Assembly: GCF_024055795.1 (NCBI RefSeq)
Contig: NZ_JAMXMY010000008.1
Span: forward strand, 186,001-250,000
From: Actinoallomurus purpureus
GTDB lineage: Bacteria; Actinomycetota; Actinomycetes; Streptosporangiales; Streptosporangiaceae
Reading direction: 5' to 3'
Length of the DNA stretch: 64,000 nucleotides
In this document: positions 9,456 through 18,871 of the stretch, piece after piece
Layout of the letters: every line of letters starts with the position of its first letter
How positions within the stretch are numbered: the stretch's first letter is position 1
The notes under the pieces: model-generated
Databases searched by the model: none
The model's input: the letters and a program-made list of their open reading frames with translations, nothing else
Told to the model about the DNA's origin: nothing
Translations under genes and position numbers: made by a program

Positions 9456-11189
9456 GTGCGGGCTCGTGTCATCGGCGTGGTCGGCCTGATGCTGCTGGCG
9501 GGGACCGGAACGGCGGCCGCCGATGACGCGCATCCGTCACTGCGGTTCGCCGTGTCGTTTCCCTCGTCCCTCCGGCAGGCCGCCACGGACGGTCGCGTGT
9601 ACGTCGTCGTCTCCCGCAAGGAGACCCCGGAGCCGCGTGAGCAGATCGACATCACCGGCGGCGTGCCCTTCTGGGGCCGGGACGTCGACGGCCTGCGGCC
9701 CGGCAGCACCGCGTACGTGGACGGGCGGGCCTACGGCTATCCGCTGGAACGGCTGCGCGACCTGCCGGCGGGGCGCTACACGGTGCAGGCGTTCTTCAAC
9801 GTCTACACGACGTTCCGCCGCTCGGACGGCTCGACCGTGAAACTCCACATGCCGTGCGGCGACGGCCAGGACCTGTTCAACTCGCCCGGCAACATGTACG
9901 GCACGCCGAAGACGATCGACGTCGAGCCGAGGCGCTCGGGAACGATCCGGCTGGACCTGGACCACGTGATCGCACCGGCCCAGCCGGTGCCGGCCGGCGG
10001 CACCTGCCAGCAGGGCAACCCCGCGGACACGCCGCAGGTCAAACACGTCAAGATCCTCAGCCCGCGGCTGTCGAAGTTCTGGGGGCAGCCGATGTACGTC
10101 GGCGCGAACGTGCTGCTCCCCGCCGGCTACGACGCCTCCGGCGACACGCGTTACCCGGTCGAGTTCCACTTCGCGCACTTCACGACGAACGCACCGCACG
10201 GCTTCCGTGAGGACCAGGGCAACGCCTTCTCCAAGTGGTGGATGTCCGGCGCCGCACCGCGGTTCATCAGCGTGGAGGTACGCGAGGAGAACCCCTTCTA
10301 CGACTCCTCGTACGTGGTGAACTCCGCGAACCTCGGCCCGTACGGCGACGCGACGACCAAGGAGCTGATCCCCGCCATCGATGCCCGTTTCCGCACGATC
10401 GCGGCACCGTGGGCGCGGATCACCGCGGGCGGTTCGACGGGCGGCTGGGAGGCGCTCGCGAGTCAGGTCTTCTACCCGGACGTTTACGGCGGAACGTTCG
10501 CCGGGTATCCGGATCCCGTCGACTTCCACCGCCACCAGATCGTCAACGTGTACGGCGACGCGAACGCCTACGACACGATTCGCGACTGGGACCACACGCC
10601 GCGCCCGGACAGCCGGAACGTCGCCGGGGACACCGATTACGTGATGGCGCAGGAGAACCTCTGGGAGCTGGCGCGCGGCGACCGCGACCGGTCCGGAGGC
10701 GCCTGGGCGATCTGGGAGGCGGTGTACGGCCCGCGTGGCGCGGACGGCTATCCGGCGCTCGCCTGGAACAAGCGGACGGGAGCGATCGATCCCACCGTCA
10801 CCGCGCGGTGGAGGCCGATGGACCTGAGCGCCAAGCTCGCCGCCGAGTGGCCGGTGCTGGGGCCGAGGCTCCAGGGCAGGATCTACGTCTACGTCGGCGA
10901 CACCGACACCTACTTCCTCAACGACGCCGTGCAGTTGCTGCAGCAGACCCTCGACGCGCGCACGGGGCCCACCGCGGACGCGACGTTCGTGTACGGCCGG
11001 GCGAAGCAGCACGGCTGGTCGCCCTACACCGCGCAGGAGTGGTTCACGGTGTACGCCGACTACATCGCCCGCCACGCCCCGCCCGGCACCGACCTCGGCG
11101 GCTGGCGCGGCCCGGCGGCCAAGGCCCGCCTGAACCCGTCGGGCGGCGTCATCGTGCCTCCGGAGAAGTCGGTCGGCCTCCCCCGCTGA
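9456..11189 (+). CDS. Secreted alpha/beta-hydrolase (putative esterase)
   Basis: A predicted exported protein of 577 aa. The N-terminal signal (RARVIGVVGLMLLAGTGTAAA, ending AAA-DDA) is followed by a beta-rich N-terminal region and then an esterase-like domain. The nucleophile elbow is GGSTGGWE at about residue 324, and KQHGWSPY near residue 518 could supply the catalytic histidine. This resembles bacterial esterase-D-like hydrolases fused to an N-terminal accessory domain, but the substrate is unknown. I use GTG 9456 because AGAGGAGG lies 7 nt upstream; TTG 9435 in the same frame has no such site. It is convergent with the MFS gene. Confidence 0.7.
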   Translation: MRARVIGVVGLMLLAGTGTAAADDAHPSLRFAVSFPSSLRQAATDGRVYVVVSRKETPEPREQIDITGGVPFWGRDVDGLRPGSTAYVDGRAYGYPLERLRDLPAGRYTVQAFFNVYTTFRRSDGSTVKLHMPCGDGQDLFNSPGNMYGTPKTIDVEPRRSGTIRLDLDHVIAPAQPVPAGGTCQQGNPADTPQVKHVKILSPRLSKFWGQPMYVGANVLLPAGYDASGDTRYPVEFHFAHFTTNAPHGFREDQGNAFSKWWMSGAAPRFISVEVREENPFYDSSYVVNSANLGPYGDATTKELIPAIDARFRTIAAPWARITAGGSTGGWEALASQVFYPDVYGGTFAGYPDPVDFHRHQIVNVYGDANAYDTIRDWDHTPRPDSRNVAGDTDYVMAQENLWELARGDRDRSGGAWAIWEAVYGPRGADGYPALAWNKRTGAIDPTVTARWRPMDLSAKLAAEWPVLGPRLQGRIYVYVGDTDTYFLNDAVQLLQQTLDARTGPTADATFVYGRAKQHGWSPYTAQEWFTVYADYIARHAPPGTDLGGWRGPAAKARLNPSGGVIVPPEKSVGLPR

Positions 11190-11226
11190 CCGCGCTGACC
11201 CCGCTGACCGCATCTCACGACCCGCG

Positions 11227-11266
11227 GTCCGGTCCCGCGCCGGAGTCCTCCGGTGCGGGACCGGAC
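11227..11266. terminator. Bidirectional terminator-like hairpin
   Basis: Arms 11227-11245 (GTCCGGTCCCGCGCCGGAG) and 11248-11266 are complementary over 19 bp with one mismatch. The hairpin lies between two convergent genes, the secreted esterase and the MFS transporter, and can serve both. Confidence 0.7.
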
Positions 11267-11270
11267 GCCG

Positions 11271-12791
11271 TCAGATCGCCGGGGCGGCCCCGGCGCCGGG
11301 CTCCAGGTCGTCCAGCTGCTCGGCGAGCTTTTCGGGTGCGTTGCGGATCGAGCTGAGCGGGGCGGCGATGTCCTCCAGGGAGGCGCCCTCGCACCGTACG
11401 CCGCAGATCGCCGCGACGACTCCCGCGACGGCCATGACGCCCGCCGCGATCAGGTAGGCGATGAACAGCTTGCCCCGGTCCGGGTGGTCCTGGTCCCCGA
11501 TCAGGGCGCCGAAGATCACCGGTCCGAGCGCCCCGAAGAGCTGGGCGATGGCGAAGAACAGCGCGATCGCCTGGGACCGCAGCTCCATCGGGAAGATCTC
11601 GCTCACGGTGAGGTAGCCCGAACTGGCCGCCGCCGAGGCGATGAAGAAGATCACCGTCCAGAGCGCCGTCTGGGTGAACGCCGTCAGCGATCCGATCTTG
11701 AACAGGTAGCCGCTGACCGCCAGGAGCGCTCCGGACACGAGGTACGTCCCGGCGATCATCTGCTTGCGGCCGACCGTGTCGAACAGCCGTCCCATGAGCA
11801 GCGGGCCGAGGAGGTTACCGGCGGCGAACGCGAAGAAGTACTTCGCGACGGCGTGGTCGGAGACCCCGTAGAAGTGCTTGAGCACCAGACCGTACGTGAA
11901 GAAGATCGCGTTGTAGAGGAACGACTGGCTGATCATCAGCGTGGCCCCGAGCAGCGACCGCGACGGGTACTCCCGGAACAGCGTCCGCGCGACCTGGGTG
12001 AACGAGACCGGCTCCTGCGGGCGCACCTCGATGTACCGGTCCGGGTCGACCGGCTCGAGAGTGCGGCCTGAGGCCTCGATCTCGCGTTCGATCAGCGCGA
12101 CGGTCTTCTCGGCCTCTTCCGCCTGCCCGTGGGCGAGCTGCCAGCGTGGGCTCTCGGGGAGGGTGCGCCGCAGGCCCCAGATCGCCAGCCCGAGCACCGG
12201 GCCGATGAAGAAGCCGACCCGCCAGCCGATGTTGTCGGGGAACAGACCGTGGTCGAGAAGGATGTACTCGCTCAGCGACCCGACGATCGCGCCGAACCAG
12301 TAGGTCCCGCTGACCGCCAGGTCGACCCGGCCGCGATAGCGCGCGGGGATCAGTTCGTCGATCGCGGAGTGGATCGCCGCGTACTCACCGCCGATGCCCA
12401 TTCCGGCGATGAAGCGGAACCCGAGGAAGATCGCGTAGTTGAACGAGAAGGCGGTCAGCCCGTTGGCGACCAGGTAGAGCCCGAGGGTGGCGATGAACAG
12501 CCGGCGGCGTCCGAGCCGGTCGGACAGCCGGCCGAACACCAGCGCGCCGACCACCTCGCCGATCAGGTAGATGGTCGCCGAGAACCCGACCTCCTGGGAG
12601 CTGAGGTGCAGGGTACCGGCGTGTTGCAGCACCGGTCCGACGATGCTGGCGATCTGGATCTCCAGCCCGTCGAGCACCCAGGCCACGCCGAGGGCGGCAA
12701 TCATGCGGGTGTGGAATCGGGACCAGGGCAGCCGATCGATCCGAGCGGGCACGAGGCTTCGCACGGTGGGCTGTAGCGGGGAAGCGCCCAC
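11271..12791 (-). CDS. MFS transporter (sugar porter / metabolite:H+ symporter type)
   Basis: A 506-aa inner-membrane carrier with about 12 hydrophobic helices. The loop 2-3 signature GRLSDRLGRRR and its second-half equivalent GRLFDTVGRKQ are both present, as is the RFIAGMGIGGEYAAIHSAIDE segment typical of the metabolite:proton symporter group. A polar loop of about 50 residues (QAEEAEKTVALIEREIEAS) separates the two halves. The GTG start at 12791 has AAGGAG 5 nt upstream. The substrate cannot be assigned. Confidence 0.85.
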   Translation of the reverse strand: MGASPLQPTVRSLVPARIDRLPWSRFHTRMIAALGVAWVLDGLEIQIASIVGPVLQHAGTLHLSSQEVGFSATIYLIGEVVGALVFGRLSDRLGRRRLFIATLGLYLVANGLTAFSFNYAIFLGFRFIAGMGIGGEYAAIHSAIDELIPARYRGRVDLAVSGTYWFGAIVGSLSEYILLDHGLFPDNIGWRVGFFIGPVLGLAIWGLRRTLPESPRWQLAHGQAEEAEKTVALIEREIEASGRTLEPVDPDRYIEVRPQEPVSFTQVARTLFREYPSRSLLGATLMISQSFLYNAIFFTYGLVLKHFYGVSDHAVAKYFFAFAAGNLLGPLLMGRLFDTVGRKQMIAGTYLVSGALLAVSGYLFKIGSLTAFTQTALWTVIFFIASAAASSGYLTVSEIFPMELRSQAIALFFAIAQLFGALGPVIFGALIGDQDHPDRGKLFIAYLIAAGVMAVAGVVAAICGVRCEGASLEDIAAPLSSIRNAPEKLAEQLDDLEPGAGAAPAI

Positions 12792-13043
12792 GTCGTCTCC
12801 TTTGCCGTGTGGTTGCGTAGAGTCAGGAGTCGATCACGATAGAAAGCCGCCGCTGCGCCGTGAAGGGATTGCGGGGAGATCTGAGGTTCCCGAAGTGGTT
12901 CCTCGCTCTCTGGCCGCCCGACCCACCGGAAGCGGCATAACGCGCCGACTGCGAATAATGCAGCCAAGAAAAGCCACAAGCCCGGTATGTCCCTATGCGC
13001 TCACGGCGTCGCGGAATGCGCCCACCGCGGGACCCGCGGGGAA

Positions 13044-15443
13044 TCAGACGTGGTCGGGAACCCGGCCCACGGGAGGAAGACCTGGAGGCGACGTCCCGCC
13101 GGTCGGGGGCGTCGGTTCCTGTCCTCCGGGCGGCGGCAGGTCGATCGGAGGCTTCGGTCCCTGCTTCGCGCCCTTGCTGACGTAGATGGTCACCGTGGTG
13201 CCCGGTTCCACCGAGGCGCCGGCGCCGGGTGACGTGCGCGCGACGGTGCCCTTGGCGTAGGTGTCGGAGGCGACGCGCGGGCCGAAGCTCACGTCGAAGC
13301 CCGCCGTGGTCAGCTGCGAGGCGGCCGCCGACGGGGTGAGCCCGAGGACGTCGGGGACGTGGACGCGGTCCTCCCCGGAGCCCTCGCTGTAGTAGTCGTC
13401 CGGCGGGCGGTGGAAGTCGTGCTCGGGCACGTCCTCCAGCGCGCCCAGCATCGTCTCCCGCCAGATGGGAGCGGGGATGTCCGCACCGAACACCTCGCCG
13501 AAGCAGCGGCCGCCCAGGCAGAGGTTGCGCAGCGGGTGGGCGTAGCCGCCGCGCGGGTCGCCGACCCACACCGCGCTCGCCAGGTCGGGGGTGTAACCGG
13601 CGAACCACGCGGAGGAGAAGCCGTCGACGGTGCCCGTCTTGCCCGCGGCGGGGCGGCCGATGCCCATGCCGGCGGCCGTACCGCGGGTCAGCACCCCGCG
13701 CAGCACGTGGTTGACCCCGTCGGCGACGCCCTTGTCGATCGCCTGATGGCAGTCGGCGCCCGGGACCTTGAGCTGGTGCCCGGCCATGTCGGTGACCTTC
13801 GTGAGGACGACCGGCTTGCAGTACTCGCCGCGCGCGGCGAACGCCGCGTACGCCGCCGCGAGGCGCACCGGCGAGACCGTGTTGAAGCCGAGTGTGAAGG
13901 AGGGGTACTGCTGCAGTGCCGACCCGTCGGCGCGGCGCATGCCGAGCTTCTCGGCCATCTTGACCGTGTCGCACAGGCCGACCTGCTTCTCCAACCGGAG
14001 GAAGAAGGTGTTGACCGAGTGCCAGGTGCCGGTGACGAGGCTGAACGTCCGGCCGCCCTCGCCGTCGGCGGCGTTGCCCAGCGACTCCGTGGAGCTCACC
14101 GGCTTGCCGTCGCAGTCGCGGAACCCGGTCGGCGTGTAGTGGTCGGGGGCCAACAGGCGGTGGCCGAAGGGCATGCCCTGGTCCAGGGCGGCCGCCAGCG
14201 TGAAGATCTTGAACGTGGAGCCGGCCTGCATGCCGATGCTGGTGCCGTGGTCGGAGTCGGCGGCGAAGTTGACCCAGGTCTTGCCCCGCTTCTCGGCGGG
14301 TCCCAGGTCACGGTCGACGACCATGGCCTTCACCTCGCCGGTGCCCGGCTCCACGAGCGCCTCGGCGGCCGCCTTGTGGCTGGAGTTCTTCGGCGGCACG
14401 TAATGGTCGACCGCGTGCTGCGCCGCCCGCTGCATACGGGGGTCCAGGGTCGTATGGATGGTCAGCCCGCCACGCTGGAGCAGTTGCCGTCGCGCCTTCA
14501 CGGTGGCCCCGAAGACCGGGTCTCCCAGGATCTCCCGCTCCACGTAGTCGCAGAAGAACGGCGCCGAACTCTCCACGCAGCCGTTCGGCGTGGACGTGAC
14601 GTCCAGGTCCAGGGCCGCTCGCTGGGCGGTCGACGCGGTCTCGGCCGGTATCCAGCCGAGCTCGTCCATGCGCTGCAGCACGGTGTTGCGCCGCTGCGTG
14701 GCCAGCTTCGGGTTGACGATCGGGTCGTAGGCGTACGGGTAGCGGACGATGCCGGCCAGGAGTGCCGCCTGGGGAAGGGACAGCCGGGCGGCGGGCTTGC
14801 CGAAGTAGTGCCGGGCCGCGGCCTCCACGCCGTACGCCCCGTCGCCGAAGTAGGCGATGTTGAGGTAACGCTCGAGGATCTGGTCCTTGGTCAGCTGCTT
14901 CTCGATCGCCACGGCGTACCGCAGTTCGCGGAGCTTGCGCGCGGGCGTCGTCTCCCGGGCCGATCGCCGTTCCGCGTCACTGTCGGCCGTCTCGACGAGG
15001 AGGTTCTTGATGTACTGCTGGGTGATGCCCGACCCGCCCTGCGTGACCTCACCGGAGGCGAGGTTGCTCGCCAGCGCGCGGACCGTGCCCTTGAAGTCCA
15101 GCCCGCCGTGCTGGTAGAAGCGGCTGTCCTCGATGGCGAGGATCGCCTTGCGCATGATCGGCGCCACTTTGGTCAGGGGCACGTCCAGGCGGTTCTCGTA
15201 GTAGAACGTCGCCAGCTTCGACCCGTCGGCGGCGAGGATCACGGAACGCTGCGCCACCGGCGGCGTCCGCAGATCGCCCGGGATGGCCTCGAACCAGTTG
15301 GCGCCGTTGCGCGCGCCGACGCCGGCCATTCCGACTGTGGAAAAGGCGATGAGCGCCGCCAGCACCCCGGCGACGACCCCGGTGCCCGCGAGACGCCCGA
15401 TGATGTTCAGGGCGTTGCGTTGTGGGCTGACCCCAGATGACAC
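13044..15443 (-). CDS. Class A penicillin-binding protein with PASTA domain (PBP A)
   Basis: A bifunctional peptidoglycan glycosyltransferase/transpeptidase, 799 aa. One membrane anchor (about residues 15-41) precedes the GT51 domain, with catalytic EDSRFYQHGG (105-114) and GGSGITQQYIKN. The transpeptidase motifs are STFK (Ser near 408), SVN in TWHSVNTFF, and KTG in GKTGTVDG (near 601). A single PASTA-like repeat (VPDVLGLTPSAAASQLTTAGF) occupies about residues 690-755, before a Pro/Gly-rich tail. The GTG start at 15443 has only a weak ribosome site. A close paralogue lies immediately upstream on the same strand. Confidence 0.92.
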   Translation of the reverse strand: MSSGVSPQRNALNIIGRLAGTGVVAGVLAALIAFSTVGMAGVGARNGANWFEAIPGDLRTPPVAQRSVILAADGSKLATFYYENRLDVPLTKVAPIMRKAILAIEDSRFYQHGGLDFKGTVRALASNLASGEVTQGGSGITQQYIKNLLVETADSDAERRSARETTPARKLRELRYAVAIEKQLTKDQILERYLNIAYFGDGAYGVEAAARHYFGKPAARLSLPQAALLAGIVRYPYAYDPIVNPKLATQRRNTVLQRMDELGWIPAETASTAQRAALDLDVTSTPNGCVESSAPFFCDYVEREILGDPVFGATVKARRQLLQRGGLTIHTTLDPRMQRAAQHAVDHYVPPKNSSHKAAAEALVEPGTGEVKAMVVDRDLGPAEKRGKTWVNFAADSDHGTSIGMQAGSTFKIFTLAAALDQGMPFGHRLLAPDHYTPTGFRDCDGKPVSSTESLGNAADGEGGRTFSLVTGTWHSVNTFFLRLEKQVGLCDTVKMAEKLGMRRADGSALQQYPSFTLGFNTVSPVRLAAAYAAFAARGEYCKPVVLTKVTDMAGHQLKVPGADCHQAIDKGVADGVNHVLRGVLTRGTAAGMGIGRPAAGKTGTVDGFSSAWFAGYTPDLASAVWVGDPRGGYAHPLRNLCLGGRCFGEVFGADIPAPIWRETMLGALEDVPEHDFHRPPDDYYSEGSGEDRVHVPDVLGLTPSAAASQLTTAGFDVSFGPRVASDTYAKGTVARTSPGAGASVEPGTTVTIYVSKGAKQGPKPPIDLPPPGGQEPTPPTGGTSPPGLPPVGRVPDHV

Positions 15444-15548
15444 TGGGTCAGCGTACGACGAACCGGCCTCGGACGGATCTCACTGGCCTAACAAAAAGCC
15501 GCCGAGCCCACCATTTAGGGCGAAGAAACCAGATTCCAGGACCGATCC

Positions 15549-15632
15549 GCCCGCTGAACCGCCCGCTGAACCGCCCGCTGAACCGCCCGCTGAACCGCCC
15601 GCTGAACCGCCCGCTGAACCGCCCGCTGAACC
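15549..15632. repeat. Seven perfect 12-bp tandem repeats
   Basis: The unit GCCCGCTGAACC is repeated seven times without interruption (84 bp) between the two penicillin-binding protein genes. Read in frame it would encode a GGSA or RPLN repeat. None of these frames has a ribosome site or continues into a recognisable protein, so I treat it as non-coding. The copy number is probably variable between strains. Confidence 0.85.
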
Positions 15633-15652
15633 GGCGGCCTCCGGACGCCGTG

Positions 15653-17860
15653 TCAGTAGCCTCTCCACGGCCAGGCGAACGGCAGGTCGGTGATCCAGCG
15701 TTGCGATCTGCGACCATCAGGCTCGCGGGACTCCTTCTGATCGTCGCCCTTCTCTTTGTCCTTGTCCTTGTTTTTGTCCTTGTCCTTGTCCTCCTCCTCG
15801 CCGTCGCCCTCCCGGAAGTACTCGCCGGACGGGCCGTGGAAGTCGTGCTCCGGGACTCCCTTGAGCGCCGCCTCCATCGTCTCCCGCCAGATCGGCGCCG
15901 GCACGTCCGCGCCGTACACCTGGCCGTAACACCCCTCTCCCAGGCACACGTCGCGCAGCGGATGCTTGTATCCACCGCGTGGATCGCCGACCCAGACGGC
16001 GCTCGCCATGTCCGGGGTGTACCCGGCGAACCAGGCGGCCGAGAAGTTGTCGACCGTGCCGGTCTTGCCCGCCGCCGGACGCCCGATGTCGTTGCCCTTG
16101 GCGGTTCCCTTGGTCAGCACCCCCCGCAGCACATGGCTGACCGCGTCGGCGACGTCCTTGTCGATGGCCTGGTGGCACTTGGCGCGCGGTACCGGCAGGG
16201 ACCCGGTCGGCCCCTCGATGCTCGTGATCGCGATCGGCCGGCAGTAGCGGCCACGCGCCGCGAACGCCGCGTACGCCGCCGCGAGTCGCAGCGGCGAGAC
16301 GGTGTTGAACCCCAGGGTGAACGACGGATACTGCTCGAGCTTCTGCCCGGTGGCACGGCGCATGCCCAGGCGGGTGGCCATCTTGTACGTCGCGCACAGG
16401 CCGACCTTGCGCTCCAGCTCGAGGAAGAACGTGTTCACCGAGTGCCACGTGCCGGTCACCAGCGAGAACTTCTTTCCGCCCTCACCATCGCCCGCGTTGC
16501 CGAGGGAGACGCTCGGGTCGCCGACCCGCCGCCCGGCGCAGTCCCGGAAACCCGTCGGAACGAACGACTTCGGCGCGTCGAGCTGGTGACCGAACGCCAT
16601 GCCCTTCTGCAGTGCCGCCGCCAGCGTGAACACCTTGAACGTCGAGCCGGCCTGCATGCCCAGACTGGATCCGTGGTCGGAGTCGGCGGCGAGGTTCACC
16701 CACAGGGTGCCGCGCCTCGTGCTGTCGCCCATCCTGCGGTCGATGGCCATCGCCGTGATCTCGCCCGTCCCCGGCCGTACGAGGACCTCGGCGGCGGCCT
16801 TACCCGACTTGTTGTCGGGCGGCACATAGCGGTTCAGGACGCGCTGCGCGGCCTTCTGCATCCGAGGTTGGAGCGTGGTATGGATCCGCAGGCCGCCTCG
16901 CTGCAGCAGGAACCGGCGTTCCTGGGCCGTCTTCCCGAAGGCCCGGTTGGCGAGGATCTCCCGCTGGACGTAGTCGCAGAAGAAGGGCGCCGAGCTCTCC
17001 ACGCAGCCGTTCGGCGTGCCGGTGATCCGCAGCCCGAGCGGCCGGGCCCTGGCGTCGGCGGCCTGCGCCGGCGTGATCACTTTCAGCTCCGCCATGCGCT
17101 CGAGGACCGTGTCGCGGCGCTCCCGGCCCCGCATCGGGTGCAGGTTCGGATCGTACGTCTGCGGCGCCCGCACGATCCCCGCGAGCGTCGCGGCCTGTTC
17201 GAGGGACAGGTCGGCGGCGTGCACCCGGAAGTAGTGGCGGGCCGCCTCCTCCACGCCGTACGCGCCGTCGCCGAAGTAGGCGATGTTGAGATAGCGCTCC
17301 AGGATCTGGTCCTTGGTGAAACGCTTCTCCAGCCCGATGGCGAACCGCAGCTCACGGAGTTTGCGGGCCGCGGTGGGTTCGAGCGCCTCACGGCGTCCCG
17401 CGGCGGTGGTCGCCGTCTCGGCGAGGGCGTTCTTGACGTACTGCTGGCTGAGCGTGGACCCGCCCTGAATGACGGTCCCGGCGCTGAGGTTGGCGACCAG
17501 CGCCCGCACGATGCCCTTGGCGTCGAGCGCGCCGTGCTGGTAGAAGCGGCTGTCCTCGATCGCGATGATCGCCTGACGCATGATCGGAGCCACATTGGCG
17601 AGCGGCACCTCGACCCGGTTCTCGTAGTAGAACGTCGCGAGCTTCGACCCGTCGGCGGCCAGGATGACCGAACGCTGCGGAAGCACCGGCGCGACCAGCG
17701 CGCCGGGCAGCGTCTCGAAGGAGTGCTTGGCGGCTTTGACGCCGAGGCCGGCGGGCAGCACGACCGGCAGCGTGAGACAGGCCGACAGCACTCCCGCGGC
17801 GACCCCGGCGAGCACCAGGTCCGTCAGCCTCGCCGAACGCCTCCCTGATTCCTTCCCCAC
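15653..17860 (-). CDS. Class A penicillin-binding protein without PASTA, charged C-terminal tail (PBP B)
   Basis: A 735-aa bifunctional peptidoglycan synthase, very similar to its downstream neighbour through both catalytic domains. It has a membrane anchor (about 15-37), the glycosyltransferase motif EDSRFYQHGALD, and transpeptidase motifs STFK (near 409), TWHSVNTFF and GKTGTVDN (near 600). The C-terminus differs: in place of PASTA there is an Asp/Lys-rich run (EEEDKDKDKNKDKDKEK, about residues 683-699) ending in ITDLPFAWPWRGY. The start is GTG 17860 with a weak ribosome site. The pair looks like a tandem duplication followed by divergence of the tails. Confidence 0.92.
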   Translation of the reverse strand: MGKESGRRSARLTDLVLAGVAAGVLSACLTLPVVLPAGLGVKAAKHSFETLPGALVAPVLPQRSVILAADGSKLATFYYENRVEVPLANVAPIMRQAIIAIEDSRFYQHGALDAKGIVRALVANLSAGTVIQGGSTLSQQYVKNALAETATTAAGRREALEPTAARKLRELRFAIGLEKRFTKDQILERYLNIAYFGDGAYGVEEAARHYFRVHAADLSLEQAATLAGIVRAPQTYDPNLHPMRGRERRDTVLERMAELKVITPAQAADARARPLGLRITGTPNGCVESSAPFFCDYVQREILANRAFGKTAQERRFLLQRGGLRIHTTLQPRMQKAAQRVLNRYVPPDNKSGKAAAEVLVRPGTGEITAMAIDRRMGDSTRRGTLWVNLAADSDHGSSLGMQAGSTFKVFTLAAALQKGMAFGHQLDAPKSFVPTGFRDCAGRRVGDPSVSLGNAGDGEGGKKFSLVTGTWHSVNTFFLELERKVGLCATYKMATRLGMRRATGQKLEQYPSFTLGFNTVSPLRLAAAYAAFAARGRYCRPIAITSIEGPTGSLPVPRAKCHQAIDKDVADAVSHVLRGVLTKGTAKGNDIGRPAAGKTGTVDNFSAAWFAGYTPDMASAVWVGDPRGGYKHPLRDVCLGEGCYGQVYGADVPAPIWRETMEAALKGVPEHDFHGPSGEYFREGDGEEEDKDKDKNKDKDKEKGDDQKESREPDGRRSQRWITDLPFAWPWRGY

Positions 17861-17941
17861 AATTCGCGGTCATCCCCATACAGACGGTGATCGGAAACCT
17901 GGGAAGAGCATGTCACAGGTGGGAGCGGCGGTCCGGCTTCG

Positions 17942-18871
17942 TCACGGAGAGTCTTCTCGTTCCTGGACGCGGTCGCGGAAACGGCGGGCGGCGGCGCGGA
18001 GCTCGGCCTCGGGGTCGCGGCCCTCCTCGCGGAGTCGGCGGACGAGCGCGAACAGGTCCGCGCCGACCTCCTCGTCGGCGAAAAGCTCCTCCGGCACACC
18101 GGCCTTGGCGGCGCGCCGCTGCAGCTGGTCGGCGAGTGAGAGCGCGGGCTGGGCCATCGGGACGCCGTGGAAGATCGACGCGTCCTCGCCGCGCTCGGCG
18201 GCCTTGATCTTGTCCCAGTTGGCGTTGACCTCGTCGGCGTCCGCGACCGTGACGTCGCCGAACACGTGGGGATGCCGGCGGACGAGCTTCTCGACGATGC
18301 CCTCGGCCACGTCGTCCACGGAGAAGTCCTGCGACACCTCCGCGTGGAACACCACCTGCATCAAGACGTCGCCGAGCTCCTCCCGCAGCGCTTCCAGGTC
18401 GCCGCCCTCGATCGTGTCGACGACCTCGTACGCCTCCTCGAGCAGGTACGGCGCGAGGGAGGCGTGCGTCTGCTTACGGTCCCAGGGGCACTCCCGGCGC
18501 AGCGTCTCCATGACGGCGACGAGGTCGAGGAACCGCGCGCCGGGCAGGTCGTACGCGCCCTGGACGACCTCGATCTGCGGCGGCTCGTCCAGCCCGATGA
18601 GGAGGGACCCGACCTGGCGCATCAGCGCCTCGTCACCGTCGGGGTCGGCCAGCCACACCACCGTGCCGGACGACGCCTCGCGGACCAGGGTGGCGGCGTC
18701 CGGTTCGACGACCTCCACCGTCACGCCGGCCTGGCGGGCGTACGGCAGCTGTGGATGCTCGGCCGAGCCGGCGAGCACCCGGTCGGCCGAGCGCAACGTC
18801 TCCCATGCGGACCAGGTCAGCTGTCCCGGCGCGACCCGCGGCGAGGAGGCGAGGAAGGTCAGCCCTGGCAC
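17942..18871 (-). CDS. mazG: Nucleoside triphosphate pyrophosphohydrolase MazG
   Basis: It hydrolyses (d)NTPs to NMP and PPi as a house-cleaning enzyme. The MazG fold is seen in ECPWDRKQTHASLAPYLLEE (starting near residue 131), with the metal-binding EEAYEVVD and EELGDVLMQVVFHAE motifs, then HPHVFGD. About 110 N-terminal residues form an extension seen in actinobacterial MazG. GTG 18871 is chosen because GGAG lies 4 nt upstream. It overlaps the SurA-like gene by 13 bp, which suggests coupled translation. Confidence 0.88.
   Translation of the reverse strand: MPGLTFLASSPRVAPGQLTWSAWETLRSADRVLAGSAEHPQLPYARQAGVTVEVVEPDAATLVREASSGTVVWLADPDGDEALMRQVGSLLIGLDEPPQIEVVQGAYDLPGARFLDLVAVMETLRRECPWDRKQTHASLAPYLLEEAYEVVDTIEGGDLEALREELGDVLMQVVFHAEVSQDFSVDDVAEGIVEKLVRRHPHVFGDVTVADADEVNANWDKIKAAERGEDASIFHGVPMAQPALSLADQLQRRAAKAGVPEELFADEEVGADLFALVRRLREEGRDPEAELRAAARRFRDRVQEREDSP

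Noticed and set aside
15480-15668. 62-aa minus-strand frame containing a GGSA repeat, overlapping the PBP stop codon
   Set aside because: It has no ribosome site and no conserved ends; kept only as a possibility that the repeat once formed a PBP tail.
15437-17848. 803-aa open frame on the plus strand beginning with RPLN repeats
   Set aside because: It is antisense to the second penicillin-binding protein and has no recognisable content; the repeats come from the 12-bp DNA repeat.
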